From contig NW_020194685.1 of NCBI RefSeq assembly GCF_002865645.1, positions 1,564,807-1,628,806 on the forward strand: a DNA stretch of 64,000 bases, given 5' to 3'. A program made the position numbers and the translations under genes. Source of the DNA: Hyaloscypha bicolor E (lineage: Eukaryota; Ascomycota; Leotiomycetes; Helotiales; Hyaloscyphaceae). How positions within the stretch are numbered: position 1 is the stretch's first letter; each line of letters starts with the position of its first letter. Below, in pieces: positions 33,907-46,244 of the stretch. Below the pieces are notes generated by a model. It had not been told where the DNA came from. It saw nothing but the letters and a program-made list of their open reading frames with translations, and ran no database searches.

Positions 33907-36324
33907 CTGTATGATCCAAGCTATTGCTCAACTAGTGAAGCTTGTCATCATCGTGGTTGGTGTAAAACGATACGGTGTGATGAATTATTTACGGCTGGCG
34001 GTGAAAAGGTAGGACCTTGAGCTGTCGAGGTTGGAATGAAGATAATGAGAAAGGGTAGGATGACGTGAGGTCAAGGCTATTGGGATATATGTAGATATTT
34101 ATGAGAGCGATAGTGCTTGCCAGGCCTTATGCTCGGCAGTTTATGCCGCACATCACCTAAGAAGAAGATGCCGGAAATCTGATTGCTTTCGCGGCGAAAC
34201 ACACGATCCGTCGACTTGAATATCAGTAGTGCTATGGCATTGGGTAAACTTCGTTATATAAACGGTCTGCCTCTATGAAACCATGGAGCATGTGAAAGAT
34301 ACTCGCCAATTTGAAGTTTTTTTTTTTTAAGGCAATAGAGAGGGCTTGAATGAGGGACGAAATGCAAGAAAGAGAGCAATGAGAATACACGGCGGTTTGA
34401 GAAAGTTAGAAACTGGCAGCCATAGAGGTGAATTGCTATAATTCTCCGCCCGAACTTCTTTTGAAGCCTTTATCAGGTCTGAATCAAATGTAGATGGGGG
34501 CGTGGGACGTGGAGCATTTTAGTGTCACGTGACCGAGGCTCCCTTCTATTGAATCGAAGGAGAAAGCAAAGAAGAAGAAAAATGGTACTGGGGCAGAACG
34601 TACAAAGAACAAGAGAGCTAAGAGGCGGGCTCGATCTGGAAGTTATGGGGTCTAAGAATAAGCTGACGTCCTCCAGAGCCTACACTAGAGAGTCAGCCTT
34701 GCTGAGCAGGATCTTAGCTCAAAGTGTCCTGCACATCAGCTCCTCAGATACTGCGGTCTTAGGAGCTCAGACGTATTGAACCCTAGCCACATCCCAAGTT
34801 CAATAATCTAAAAACGAAATAGCCCAAAAAGAAACAATAATGAATGTCACTCATCGGAGGGCTCTCGCAAAGCCCGGAGACGACGCAAGCAGTTCGAGGT
34901 TTGGTCACCAGCCGGTTAAGAGGATCTCCGACAGCCCACAAATCCGCATTTTGGTGAGACATGGAGAGGGTGGCCTCGCAAGCGGCCGGACGAACTGGAA
35001 GGGCCTCGTCTGGCCCTCTGGGGTCCTGATGCTTTGACTTGTCTGATCTGTTCGATGCTTGAGAGCACGTCCTGGTTTGAAGCGGTTACAAACTTCAGTT
35101 GCATGGGGACCAAACGCTGTCATAGAGGGGGGGTTGATAGGCCTCGGTTGCTCGAGCAGCACACTGCTGCAGGGCCACAAGGGGCTCTCCGCAAATCGAG
35201 ACCTGGAGCCAGTCGTCACCGCGCGGCACGATGAGGACACCAGGGGGTTGTCATCGCTTGGTTGAACATTCATCAGGATTTGCGTTGGCGGATAGATTGG
35301 CCTTGCGATGTCCACATCTGGGAATGCCATCACCACTTGCTCGTGATGTACTCATCGTTCTGCATACTCCATGCTGCTGCGAGCGGAGAGCGGTACCAAA
35401 GAACTGCCTGGTAGAGACAGCACAGCATCCACATATCCTGCAACAATCGATAAAGAAGTCGCTGCACGATTCAGCTGCCAAGCCCACATGCGAACTGTGT
35501 GGACGTTGGAGGCAACGGACCCCAAGAGGCCTGACCCCAGCGCGCCACCCCCAGAACCAAGCCAATGGTTTGTCGCGATCGCTGCTCCTCGTCGGACGGT
35601 CGCTGGCAGAAGTGAGACCCGGAACTGTACGGCTGTACTGTACGGACTGTAATCGGTTTTGCACAGCCTCGTTTCTTGATCTTGATTGCGACGCAACACG
35701 AAGCGAGTACGGAGTACGGAGAGCCGCTCCAAGCGAGTCTCTCTTCAGCCATCACCAGCCATCACCAGCCAACCGAACAGGGGCCAAGAGCAAACTTGCA
35801 CCAGCCCGCTCTCATCACCTCCCGAACACCCATCCGCCCAGATCCTCCCTGACATACAAGACTCGCACTCGCACAACCTGCCCACACGAAGAAAAGAGCT
35901 CTGCTTCTGTCTCCATACCATTGACACTCGTGAGCACAGTCGAGGGCTATTCTTAGCTCCCCAGACCCACCCTGCAGGTTTTGGCGCTGAGCCTCCGATC
36001 CAAACAACCTCCACCACAGCAACCGTTTCAAATACGACCAGCCTCCCGCGACTCTGTAACTCGACGAACAGAGAGTTCCAACATTGCTAGTCTAGATTCG
36101 ATATCAGCACACTTTCCCTGTCAATATACCTTCGAGCTGTTCGTATACAAGCAGATCTTATGCCGTCCTCACGGTAGCCGCGAAAACATTCGTTAACGAT
36201 TGCAACTATCACGGCTAGCCTAACGAACCGTCGATAGACCTTGGTCGGCGGCGCTGTTGATCGGTGCGATACTTTACGACTCTCTCACTCTCCTCGGCGA
36301 CTCTCCGCCACCCAATTTGCCTTC
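33907..36324. other. Gene-poor interval and long 5' region of the NIPA-like gene
   Basis: About 2.4 kb. A T10 run lies near 34318, GTCACGTGACC near 34524, and a direct repeat GCGAGTACGGAGTACGGAG near 35703. From about 35740 the sequence is C- and A-rich like a fungal 5'-UTR. Overlapping open frames here on both strands have no family resemblance. Confidence 0.35.
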
Positions 36325-38623
36325 ATGGATCAAACAGCACATGCTCTGGCGACAGCACACCTGCTGTACGCAAGAGCGAACTCGACGAGCACAACAAATC
36401 CATCGACGGCCTCTAGGCCTCCGGTATACAAGGCAATCGGTATATCGTTAGCGATAGCATCAGGGGTATTCATTGGGGTATCTTTTGTGCTGAAGAAGAA
36501 GGGGTTGCTCAAGGCGAATGACAAATACCAGGAGGTAGCGGGTGAAGGATACGGATATCTGAAGAACACGTACTGGTGGACGGGCATGACATTGATGATT
36601 ATTGGGGAAATCTGCAACTTCGTCGCATACGCCTTCGTTGATGCTATTCTGGTTACGCCATTGGGAGCCTTGTCGGTGGTTATTACGACGGTTCTGTCAG
36701 CAATATTCCTGAACGAACGATTGAGTATGGTTGGGAAGGTTGGGTGCTTTCTGTGCATCATTGGGTCTGTGGTCATTGTGATGAATGCGCCCTCGGAGTC
36801 CTCGGCAGCCAATATCCAAGAGATGCAGCACTTCGTTATTGCGCCTGGGTTTCTGTCCTACGCAGGAGTGGTCATTATTGGTTGCGCATTCATTGCGCTT
36901 TGGGCTGGGCCAAGGTACGGGAAAAAGACTATGCTCGTGTATCTGTCAATCTGCAGTTTGATTGGAGGTCTGAGTGTGGTTGCTACTCAAGGTCTTGGTG
37001 CTGCCATCGTTGCTCAGATTGGAGGCACACCTCAGTTCAACCAGTGGTTTCTCTACGTCCTGTTCGTTTTCGTCATCACAACGCTTGTGACCGAAATTAT
37101 CTATCTAAATGTAAGTCTTTGGTCCAAGCCTCAGGAGAATCTACTAATCCTCTTCACAGAAAGCACTAAATCTATTCAACGCGGCGTTGGTCACGCCGAC
37201 ATACTATGTTTATTTTACGAGCTCCACAATTATCACGTCTGCAATCCTTTTCAGAGGTTTCAAAGGAACCGTCACCTCTATTATCACCGTCGTCATGGGA
37301 TTCTTCGTTATCTGTGCTGGAGTCGTCCTCCTCCAGCTCTCCAAATCCGCCAAAGACGTTCCGGATACAGCAGTCTTTGCCGGCGATCTCGACCAACTCC
37401 GTACCATTGCTGAACAAGAACAGCCAGAATCAGAACCAAAGGCAGATGCCATCCGGGGAACAGCAGCCATTGTTAGACGATTCTCAACAGCAAGACAAAA
37501 GTGGGAAATAGACGAAGTCAAGAGATTACGCGCGGAGAAGCTAGCAGATTTGGAGCCAGTTCAAGAGGGAGAGCAAATCGAATGGGATGGCCTTCGAAGG
37601 CGCAGAACAACATATGGAACGAACCCAAGCGTACGGTCTCGAGGCAACACTGCTACACCTTTCCCGGCCTTCGAGGCTGCCCACAGCACACCCTACACCC
37701 CTCAACAACATCCACCTCTCGGCATGTCACATTTCCCTTCGGACTCATCAGAAGATTCCGATCATGATGAGGAGCGTCCGAATACCGCAGGCCTAGGATC
37801 GTCTTTCTTTGGTAGCATTCGAACAAGAGCCAGATCGGTTATTGAACACAGAGGATCTCGTGCTGGAAATCAAGCACAACCTCAAAGTCCAATGCACCCT
37901 GTGCCATTGACCGAGATCTCTATCCCTGCGTATAAAGCTGATAATGATGGAACTGCTTATTACGGCCACGATATGTCAGGCCCAGACCACTCATATGGAC
38001 AGCCACTTCAAGACCAGAAAACAGAATACGAGGGTCCTGCTGCGAGACATATAACGATCGTCGATGACGCAGATTCGCGACGGACAGGGAGTAGGGGGAG
38101 TAGCGTCAACCCAGCGTTAGGACCAACACCACCTCCGCACTCGGCGAGGAGGCAATTCTCCTTCCAAAACGTGTTCAGGAAAGGTTCTGCAACTCAAGGA
38201 ACCGATGAGAACCCGATGCCTCAGAGTCGATCCCCAATGGTCCGAAAAGGATTAGGGGCGCGAAGAGGCAGTCACGGGGCAGCGGCCAAGGGAGCTACCG
38301 AGGAGGAGCGGTTAGGCTTAGTGCAAGGCGATACAAACACCGGGAGAAACCCCGCACTACCACCCTACGAAGATGTAGAGGAAGAAGAATCCTGGATGGC
38401 GGACGACAAACCACCACAGATGACTGCAAGTCCAGAACGTGAATCACCCAGACGCGACCTCACGCCTCCACGCCGCGGCTCCAAAGACAAAGATGCAGAA
38501 GTCCAAAAAAGGAGTCCGGAAGAGCAGTATTATGATTCTCAGGCAAGGAAATGGGATGGCAAAGGGAAAGACCCGCCACCGCCGTTTAATGATGGGACGG
38601 GGCCACATGGGGCGTTTATATAA
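36325..38623 (+). CDS. NIPA-type magnesium transporter with long cytosolic tail
   Basis: Exons 36325-37110 and 37160-38623 join to 749 residues. The ATG at 36325 is the first in frame with the membrane domain. Residues about 30-330 form the NIPA/DUF803 domain of about nine or ten helices, with family-like stretches IGISLAIASGVFIGVSF, KKKGLL, EICNFVAYAFVDAILVTPL, SAIFLNERLS and, across the intron, IIYLN-KALNLFNAALVTP. NIPA proteins move Mg2+ (and in fungi are called DUF803 transporters) across plasma or endosomal membranes. The remaining 420 residues are hydrophilic, Ser/Pro/Arg-rich and probably disordered, a fungal extension likely to be phosphorylated. Substrate and membrane are family-based inference. 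Confidence 0.9.
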
Positions 38624-40898
38624 GGGTTTACATGGCGTTTCAATGATGATTAAATGGAAAGGCAACGACTGTACTATAGAGATACCTGCATCATGATGCA
38701 TGAATGGAACGGAAGTGCTGTGCACTAGCATATGACATATACGATATACTGCGTTGAGACGTTATTTCCTCCTTGGTATATGATGCCTTTGTGAGCTGAG
38801 CATGAGTCGAATGGCTCATCCCATACTTGATTTCTCTCCGTTTCCGGTCCTTTTTCATCTGAGAAATCTGGTTGTGTGTTATTTAAGGAATGGATGCCCG
38901 CTGCCTCCCAATTGGCGGCGATTCCTTTTTCTGCCCTTCGAGCTGAACCGACTTCCTCAAACCTCCATGAAATAACATCATGATATATTGTGTCAATCTT
39001 CCATCACGCTGAACATCGCCTAGTCTTTGGTCAAGTTCAGAAACCTCTCGATACTGACAGACCTGTTTGTGGTCTTCGAAACACTTCTCGATCATCCCGA
39101 TGGCCGTGCCTCATGAGTCTCGGCCTGGTCAGCACCACTCGACATGTTGGCCATCTTTGGAGACGGGGAGTTGAGTGGAAGCAAATGGGGTTGGATCATA
39201 TCTGGGAATCCCCAAGAAATTGGAGTCAACATACTGCTTGAATGTGTTTTCGAGAGTCAAATGTTCCAGGGACTACTGGACAATGCGAGTAGAATGTTCC
39301 AAGCGATGTTGCGCATTCCTGCAAAAAGGATGAATACTCCGAGAAGTTGGTATCACGAAGCGTGATGGATTCAAGAATATTATTAGAACTTGTTGGTGAG
39401 AAAGGTTCTATAGTTCTTGTACGGGAGATCTGTTTTGCTAAGTGATTATTGCAAGGACGGTATCACCGTTCAGATGCCTTCCCAGAAGTCTGGGATCATC
39501 AGCGATACCAACAATACTATTATTCCGACCATTGCTCGGACAACGTACAGAATGACAGAATGACAGAATATCTCTACACGACCTTCTTAAATCCAACTGC
39601 GGTAATTCTGTGATCTCCTTACTGTGATATCCCTTGTTTGTCCATTTTGCAGATTTCAGAGTCTGTTGTCGGGAGAAGTCCTTGCAATTCTCAGCATCTT
39701 CTTACAATGCCGGCACATATTCAGATTAGCGTCTTTTAGGAACTGTTAACCGCCCCGGGATTCGTGAAGTTTCAGTGTTTGAACTCATATTTGTACACAT
39801 TTCCAGCAAAAATCCCGGGCATCTCTCAAGCCTAAACAAGCCGATCAACGGAAAGTATCAATATCATTTAGAGAACAAAACATATGTCTTGACCACAAGA
39901 ACACCACACGAAAAGCATCATGCCTAGTGACAAAGACAACTCCTCTTCAATAAAACAACGAAGCACCTCCACTCCTCCTTTCCTACTCCTCACGGTTTGA
40001 CTCAAGACTTGCAAAGCACTCCTTATCTTTAACTTATGACTCAAATCCACGTTCCACAAATCCCCACCCTTTATATACGTTTAAAACAGGTTTCCTACGA
40101 AATCTCAACTTCTCCTACATTATTTCGAATCTCGATGCAAGAGCAAACTGCCTCAAAGCATTACCCAAAAAATGGCTTCCCCCAATAACAACAACCCTTC
40201 CTAATATAAAAAGAATTTCTCGCCACTCCTTTTGTCGGACTGCTATCCCACAAATAAGCCAGGATGGTTTATCATGCTACCTTCAGACGTCCAACACTTG
40301 CTTCGGCGCTTCTTATTTCCGGGCTATAACACGGCTCAGCAGAGTATGTTGCTAAATCAAGATGAAATGATGGGAATTGCTAGGAGGGAGAAATGTGGGA
40401 TATTGGGCGGTAAGTCCAGAGTTCTTCCGGCAGTTTGTTGGAGGAAAGAACGGGAATTATTGATAGGAACATTGAGTAACACCGTGTACATTTGATAGGG
40501 TGTCTGCGAGCAGGTGGGTGATGGTTAGTGGAGGTCTGACCTATCAAGAGAGACAAGAACGTTGAGCTTATGCTGCGAACTAGCGGATGCATAAGCGTGA
40601 TATTGGTTGGTGAAATTGAGCGAGAGAGAGAAAAGAGATGATCCAGAAGGGCCATATAAATTTACACACCGCAACGCACAGAGCCGTGATCCTGGCCCGG
40701 CTTTATGAAGAGTGGATGGGAATAACAAACCTGGGCTGAAAGGGGAAAAGGGTTAGCGAGTTTGACACGTGACTTGTATCTTGCAAATCAAATTCGATGA
40801 AGTTGAACATTGATTTATGGACTGCCTGAAGATTGTTTAGACCACCCATGCTGTTGGCCTAATGTTCCAAGTATCTGTCGAAACCTAAAGTTATGTCC
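38624..40898. other. Gene-poor interval
   Basis: About 2.3 kb with no supported gene. A short minus-strand stretch at 38883-39140 is weakly protein-like in two frames. GACACGTGAC lies near 40767. No repeats or RNA genes recognised. Confidence 0.35.
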
Positions 40899-42059
40899 TC
40901 AAGCCTTCGCCGGTTTGATCGCCTTCTCAGCTTCGACCCAATCAAAGTTTCCCAGCAAGTTTGTCAACCAGACATCACCAGGTCCCTCAGCAGCTCGGGG
41001 TGTGCCGCCAGAGATTAAAGAGCCACTGAGGAAAGTATGAGGAAACCCAGGGTCAAATTCGTACACACCCTCGATCTCCTTGATGTCCTCCTCGCTTAAA
41101 AACACACTCAACGCGGCAACGTTCCCCTTGATATGTTCCAATTTCCTCCCTCCAACAATGGGAAACACATAAGGCATCTTCTGCATAACATACGCAAGGG
41201 CCACGCTGGTGAGTTCTGTATTCTTGGCCCTGGCAATCTTCTCAAGAGCCTTGGAGACGTTCTTCTCGACCGCAGTCGCTGGCTTCATCTTGCGACCAGG
41301 GTTGTTCTTCTCTCGTTCCTGGAAAATTGCTTCGGTCTGAAATCTTCCTTGTCCCAGAGTGCCGTAAGGCAAGAGACCCATCCCCTCATCACGACACATT
41401 GGGATGATATCGCGCTCGAAATCCCGAGTTGCCGCGTTCCAGAGACCTTGATATACTACGAACTGGCGGAGACCATGATCACGGGCGTACTGGTTGGCTT
41501 TTGTCACAACCCAGGCTGGAGTGTCTGAGATTCCCAGTAACAATACCTTTCCAGCGACGACCAGATCGTTGAGGCTATGCATCAGCTCTGGGATTGTGGT
41601 AGTGTAATCCCACCAGTGGACGTAGAGGAGGTCAATGTAACTCGTTTGGAGCTTTTTGAGAGAAGCCTCGACCGAAAGACGAAGTGATTTGATACCATTG
41701 CCACCATAATTTGATTGGATTTTCCCTTTCTCGGCGAGCATGTAGGGGCTTGCGTACTTTGTTGCGAGCACGAGGTCGTCCCGATTTCCTCGTGCGGCCA
41801 TCCATTCACCCAGCCACATTTCGGATTCTCCATCCTGATAAGAATTGGCCGTATCAATGAAGTTACCACCTGAAGTGTGGAAATAGTCGAGGATCTCAAA
41901 TGCAGTTTCTTTAGTACACTCTCCCATTCTGTATTTGTGTGCCTCGCCGAAGTTCATGGCTCCAAGACATAGCGGAGAGACTCTGATGGAGGCAGCTGGT
42001 GCCAACTGTCGGTGGCGATCAAGCAAAGACTTTGGAGGAGGCGCAGCTGGGAAAGCCAT
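40899..42059 (-). CDS. Aldo-keto reductase (aryl-alcohol dehydrogenase/norsolorinic acid reductase type)
   Basis: An intronless 386-residue protein starting at the ATG at 42057-42059; the frame is open further upstream, but this Met begins the usual N-terminus (MAFPAAPPPKSLLDRHR). NADPH-dependent aldo-keto reductases of the Aad/NorB group reduce aldehydes or ketones in aromatic and secondary metabolism. The catalytic tetrad is visible: D69 and Y74 in FIDTANSYQDGESE, K101 in LATKYASPY and H148 in YVHWWD. Later family blocks are GISDTPAWVV, QGLWNAATRDFERDI, LLPYGTLGQGRFQ and FPIVGGRKLEHIKGN. It is divergently arranged with the bZIP-like gene at 42595, with 535 bp between their starts, so joint regulation is plausible but unproven. 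Confidence 0.93.
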   Translation of the reverse strand: MAFPAAPPPKSLLDRHRQLAPAASIRVSPLCLGAMNFGEAHKYRMGECTKETAFEILDYFHTSGGNFIDTANSYQDGESEMWLGEWMAARGNRDDLVLATKYASPYMLAEKGKIQSNYGGNGIKSLRLSVEASLKKLQTSYIDLLYVHWWDYTTTIPELMHSLNDLVVAGKVLLLGISDTPAWVVTKANQYARDHGLRQFVVYQGLWNAATRDFERDIIPMCRDEGMGLLPYGTLGQGRFQTEAIFQEREKNNPGRKMKPATAVEKNVSKALEKIARAKNTELTSVALAYVMQKMPYVFPIVGGRKLEHIKGNVAALSVFLSEEDIKEIEGVYEFDPGFPHTFLSGSLISGGTPRAAEGPGDVWLTNLLGNFDWVEAEKAIKPAKA

Positions 42060-42594
42060 GGTATGGAAGGAAAGATTGCTTCTAGACGAGCAGCAGAGGA
42101 GATTGAGAGAGTGCTCCTTCCAATCCCTTGGGCAGAGAGGGCCAGTCATATATATGTTGGGTAATGAAATAGGCAGGAGCTGGCGGTGGTCCTTTCCGCC
42201 ACACCATTGCAGCGCTCTCTTCCGGAATTGCAGCATCACGACCCTTGCCGCGCGTACTTGTTCGCAGTATTGTTTGGATCCACTTGGATCGTCCTGATTT
42301 TGGTGGTTTGATTCAACATGGAAGCTAGGTGCAATGGTAGCTTAGTGATGAAGGTTTGGGCGGACATGAGGATAATTCCGCAAAGTCCGGCAAGTTGCAT
42401 CTCAGCACCCCGCAAAAATTCTCGCTACTGCAAGGAACCCCCATTTGTGCTCACCTCGAGTCATGACGAGGGATAAGCAAGCTGCATATAACCTCTTGGA
42501 CCTGGACTTCTGGATCTTTAGCCCAAGTTCCAGAGCTTCTCTCTCCCTATTCTGCAAGGATAGCCCCCGACGAACATCCGGCTAGTGATTCAAG
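42060..42594. promoter_or_regulatory. Divergent promoter, reductase and bZIP-like gene
   Basis: 535 bp between two start codons in opposite directions. No other feature seen. Confidence 0.4.
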
Positions 42595-43583
42595 ATGGCC
42601 CGAGATGTAGAGGCGGCAATCCTGCTGGACAGGATGCCTCAGCAGACAGAGGTTCGTGTACAGGAGGACGATTGGACAGGCAGAACAGATGCTGCTGCCC
42701 GGAGGAAGTTGCAAAACCGTCTGAATCAAAGGATCTGGCGTAAGGATTGCCCATGGAGAAGTAGATTATTCTGTTTGTCTCCTGAACTCTTATGCTAACA
42801 TCCGATGGGAATTTTCCAGGAAATAGACGCCGGGCAGAACGGCTTGGCCAAGTATCGAAATCAAGTCTGACCTTCTCAGCTCGAGAAATCAGGCAGAGTC
42901 CCAAGTCCCTTGACTCTTCGGACGAATCAACGTCTCTAAGTCAAGAGCCCGGTGCAGTCATTGGTCGGACCTCCCCTCTTGAACGAACTACTAGACGAAA
43001 TCCTTGTTTCAACGACTTGGGTCCGGATGGTATCCTGGAATTGATGAAGCAATACGAAATCGCAGCCCGCCAAGCTCACTTGCTAGGTTCTCCCAGAGTC
43101 GACCAACTCCTTACGCTTATCCAATTCAATGTTTTCCGAGCCCTGGTCAGTAACACTTCCACGCTCGGGTTTACTAGGGATTGGCTACAAGAGGACGCTA
43201 TCTCTCCATGGAGCTCGAAGGACAAATCAATCAGTAGTTCCTGCCCAGCAAGTCTACGGCCAACTGCGGTTCAGAGAACAATAGAGCACCATCCCTGGAT
43301 TGACCTTTTCCCAATACCGCGGATGAGAGATAATATGTTGCTGGCGGGAGACTCTTATGATGAATACGAATTGTGTAATGACCTTGTGGATTTCTGTGAC
43401 GTGCCGAGCGAGAGGACCGGTCTTATCGTATGGGGTGAGCCATGGGATCCTTCTGGATGGGAGATTAGCGAATCGTTTTCAAAGAGATGGGGTTGGGTTG
43501 TGAGGGGCTGTGTGGAACTTCTGGCATCGACAAATTACTGGCGCAAGCAACGAGGCGAAGATGCGTTGGTGATTCCGCTATGA
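42595..43583 (+). CDS. bZIP-like transcription factor with DUF3425 domain
   Basis: Exons 42595-42739 and 42820-43583 join to 302 residues. The N-terminus reads DDWTGRTDAAARRKLQNRLN and continues across the intron to QRIWRNRRRAERLG; residues about 36-57 are a bZIP basic region of the fungal type (RRKLQNRLNQR). No long leucine zipper follows. The C-terminal third is the DUF3425 domain: HHPWIDLFPIPRMRDN, DDxxELCNDL-like spacing, GLIVWGEPWDPSGWEIS and FSKRWGWVVRGC ending in TNYWR. These factors are common in filamentous ascomycetes, often near metabolic genes. The divergent neighbour is an aldo-keto reductase, a candidate target (inference). Confidence 0.88.
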
Positions 43584-45653
43584 GCACTGCCGACGCCATC
43601 CCATTTCAATTTTTCGGCGTGATGGATGTGGTCGGCCATCGAACACGACAGTATGGAAATCCAGAAGCGAGATTACTGCATTTCCATATTTCACCAGCTT
43701 CATTACATCGTAACTCTCCGTCTGTTCCCTACTCTCATCACCTCTAACTCAAGAGCAGGCCTCACTGAAAGAAGCCATCGAGAGCCTCTCGAATATATCG
43801 AACTCTAACGCCATTTACCCATATTCACACAACCAGCTACATCAAATATCTTGGCTAATATCTTAACAACCTCCACCAAGCTACTATGTGTGCGGCTGAT
43901 ACCACGCTCGAGCCTACGGAAAATCTCAAAGCATTGGGTAAGATGGCTGCCGATGGTGGAATGGGATGCAGCAATGTAGGAATTTCAGGTGGTATGAATT
44001 CGCCGAGAAGCATCGGCATTTAAATCTTAGTGGGATGTTGTGGGACCTTTCTATACATACAGTGCAAAGCCAGTGCGAAAGGGGGTGTCGGTAGGCGTGG
44101 AAAGCAGAGAAAGGTGACAGATTGTCCAGGCACTCAGGAAACACTCCCATGTCCCACCCCAACAGTCACAAAATCCAAACAACAGCCCTATTTTATCTAA
44201 AATTGTTAGGGAAATAAAACAGGACGATATCGAAGATTAAATTGCTTCCTTTGAAACAGACTAATTTCCTCGTGAATGTATCGTACTCTTGAAGTGTTCT
44301 TTGTTTCGAATGACATTTAGTGAAGTCCTTGCTGATACGAGGCAGGAAGCACATATCTTCTTGCTTTAAGAGAAAATATACGGGTACATAAACCTAGCCC
44401 AAAATTTGCTTAAGATCATGACATGAAATATTAAAGGTGTTTTTGACGTGATTGCTGCGTTCTTGTTGTTGCGCAGGGTTAGATTGCGAAAGGGGCAGGC
44501 TTCTTGAGCCCGGCTCAGAAAAGTCGGAATATGAACACTCTCAAAGGTTTCAAGGCCCCACAACGCCCACAATAGAGTGCTTGAACACTGTATTTACAGT
44601 GCACCAAGGCCAAGACCTGTGCCATTAGGGAGTTCCGAGAGTCAACAAGGTGGAGAGGAAATTCCCCCGGAACATGGCGGACCGAAAATTTCCGTGAGAT
44701 TTTGCACCGTGGTTTAGTTGGTTTTGGTCGTTCAGGAATCGTAGTTGAGGAATCGCTATTTGCAACAAAACTTGGGATTCACGTGAGGTCACGAGACTAA
44801 TAGCAAGCATCCATTTTCTCCTTGTCATTTATACGTTGTAGTCAGGCCCGGGTATTTTACTGTTACTTCCCCAAATGATAAAAGAAATGCTCAAGTTAGT
44901 CAATATAAATGGACAATACATCAAAGAGGAGAAATAAATGTCACGTGTTATATTTCCTGGCACGAGGTTTTTGCGCAAAAAGCCGATTCCTATCTCAGGA
45001 GATTCCTCCGTTGCGGAAAATCCGCTGATCCGATTTTCCTCTCTTACGGACTTTCTGGATATTTACTGTAGAAAGTTCGTCACCACGCACCTTCCCTAAT
45101 CGAATTAACCCTGCTTCCATCCACTTCCAAGGAATCCGAGCTTTCTTAGTCGAGCGAGACTCTGGCGGGTCCGATTCAATCGGAGTGCGGACAGAACCGA
45201 GCTGGGCGAGCCTAATCTGATCACGATGAGTTGCCCTTCTGCAGATCTGCAACAAAAGATGGAAAAGGCTTTGAATCACGTGTGGCATTGCATTTGATTG
45301 GTCAAGTTGAGGAACAAGGCTTTTATGACAAGCATCTTATTGTGCTACGAGGAACTTGCCATGGGCTACACTGGGGATTTCTGGCTTCCTCGAGTACCAC
45401 AGCAGATCCATTTACTCCCTGAACTATTTGCTTTCCATCCGAAAATCACGTGCAAGTGAATAACCTCTGTACCAAAAGTTGGAAGCCCACCTGTAAGATG
45501 CATATTATATACCCAATAAAACCACTCAATCCTAGATAAGCCCAGCTCAAAAACCTCACCAACTGCCAACTCCCTCCTTCCTCTCCATCCAACCACATCC
45601 CTGAAGTTAAAGCTAATATTCTCGTAGTATTCCCAAAACATACCTTTCAATTA
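43584..45653. other. Gene-poor interval
   Basis: About 2 kb without a supported gene. CACGTG-containing motifs occur near 44780, 44941, 45278 and 45448. A 94-codon minus frame at 45366-45650 is weakly protein-like, but I cannot support it. Confidence 0.35.
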
Positions 45654-45841
45654 AACGGAGCAGCAAAAAGACAGGGAAAATCCGCCTTAAAATACGGACC
45701 CGAATTATAAACCGCTATTATTGCACCAGGCTTTGACAAGCCACCATTTTTCTGTATCCCAAGCGGGCAAATATTTAGTACCAAATCAGCCACTTTTATC
45801 GACCCGAGAACGATTTTATATCCAGCTTTAGGATCATTGCT

Positions 45842-46244
45842 CTAGTAAAGGCAGTTTTTGGCGTGGAAGTAACTGAAGCAATAGTCTTTATCGCTGGTGG
45901 GAGTCCTGGGGTTGGGCCTAATGGTAGTGACAGGGCGTTGTGGGTTGGCAGTGGCGAAATTGAGGGTCAGGTATGATGTGTAGCATATGGCGGGGACCGT
46001 GGTTGTCGCGGGAAGAAACGCAGACTCTGATATAGTGCTGGTCTCTGTTTTTTTGTACTGTGTAATTGTTGATGTGCCCTATCGAGATACGTGGGCAGTG
46101 GTCTTGGAATCGGAGGTTTCGTTCACCCTCACTACGAACAGCGCGGAGGACGTTATCTGCAGCACATGAGCTTCCTATCGTATAGGGCAGGTTTGCTATC
46201 AAAACGACGAGGACAACAAGTTTAGACAAATGGTAGATTGCCAT
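45842..46244 (-). pseudogene. Small secreted protein of the CAADN type, frame-disrupted
   Basis: The minus strand starts at 46244 with a good signal peptide (MAIYHLSKLVVLVVLIANL), then SCAADNVLRAVRSEGERN and FQDHC, resembling the CxADNxLRA(L/V)R motif near the start of many fungal secreted proteins. From about 46085 the same frame turns unlike the family, while a different frame continues with Thr/Ser-rich, protein-like sequence (TSTITQYKKTETSTISES, TTTVPAICYTSYLTLNFA) and two more cysteines to a stop at 45842-45844. A 12-base GT...AG stretch between them is far too short for an intron, so one or two frameshifts are the simplest reading. The frame as it stands ends at 45918 (108 residues). 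A sequencing error cannot be excluded. Confidence 0.5.

Noticed and set aside
34905..35732. Several overlapping frames of 90-240 codons on both strands upstream of the NIPA-like gene
   Set aside because: GC-rich sequence keeps many frames open at once; none has a domain or consistent splice structure.
38883..39140. Minus-strand stretch starting MIEKCFEDHKQVCQYREV, with a MANMSSGADQAETHEA frame just upstream
   Set aside because: It would need a frameshift to join, two frames look equally plausible and no family is recognised.
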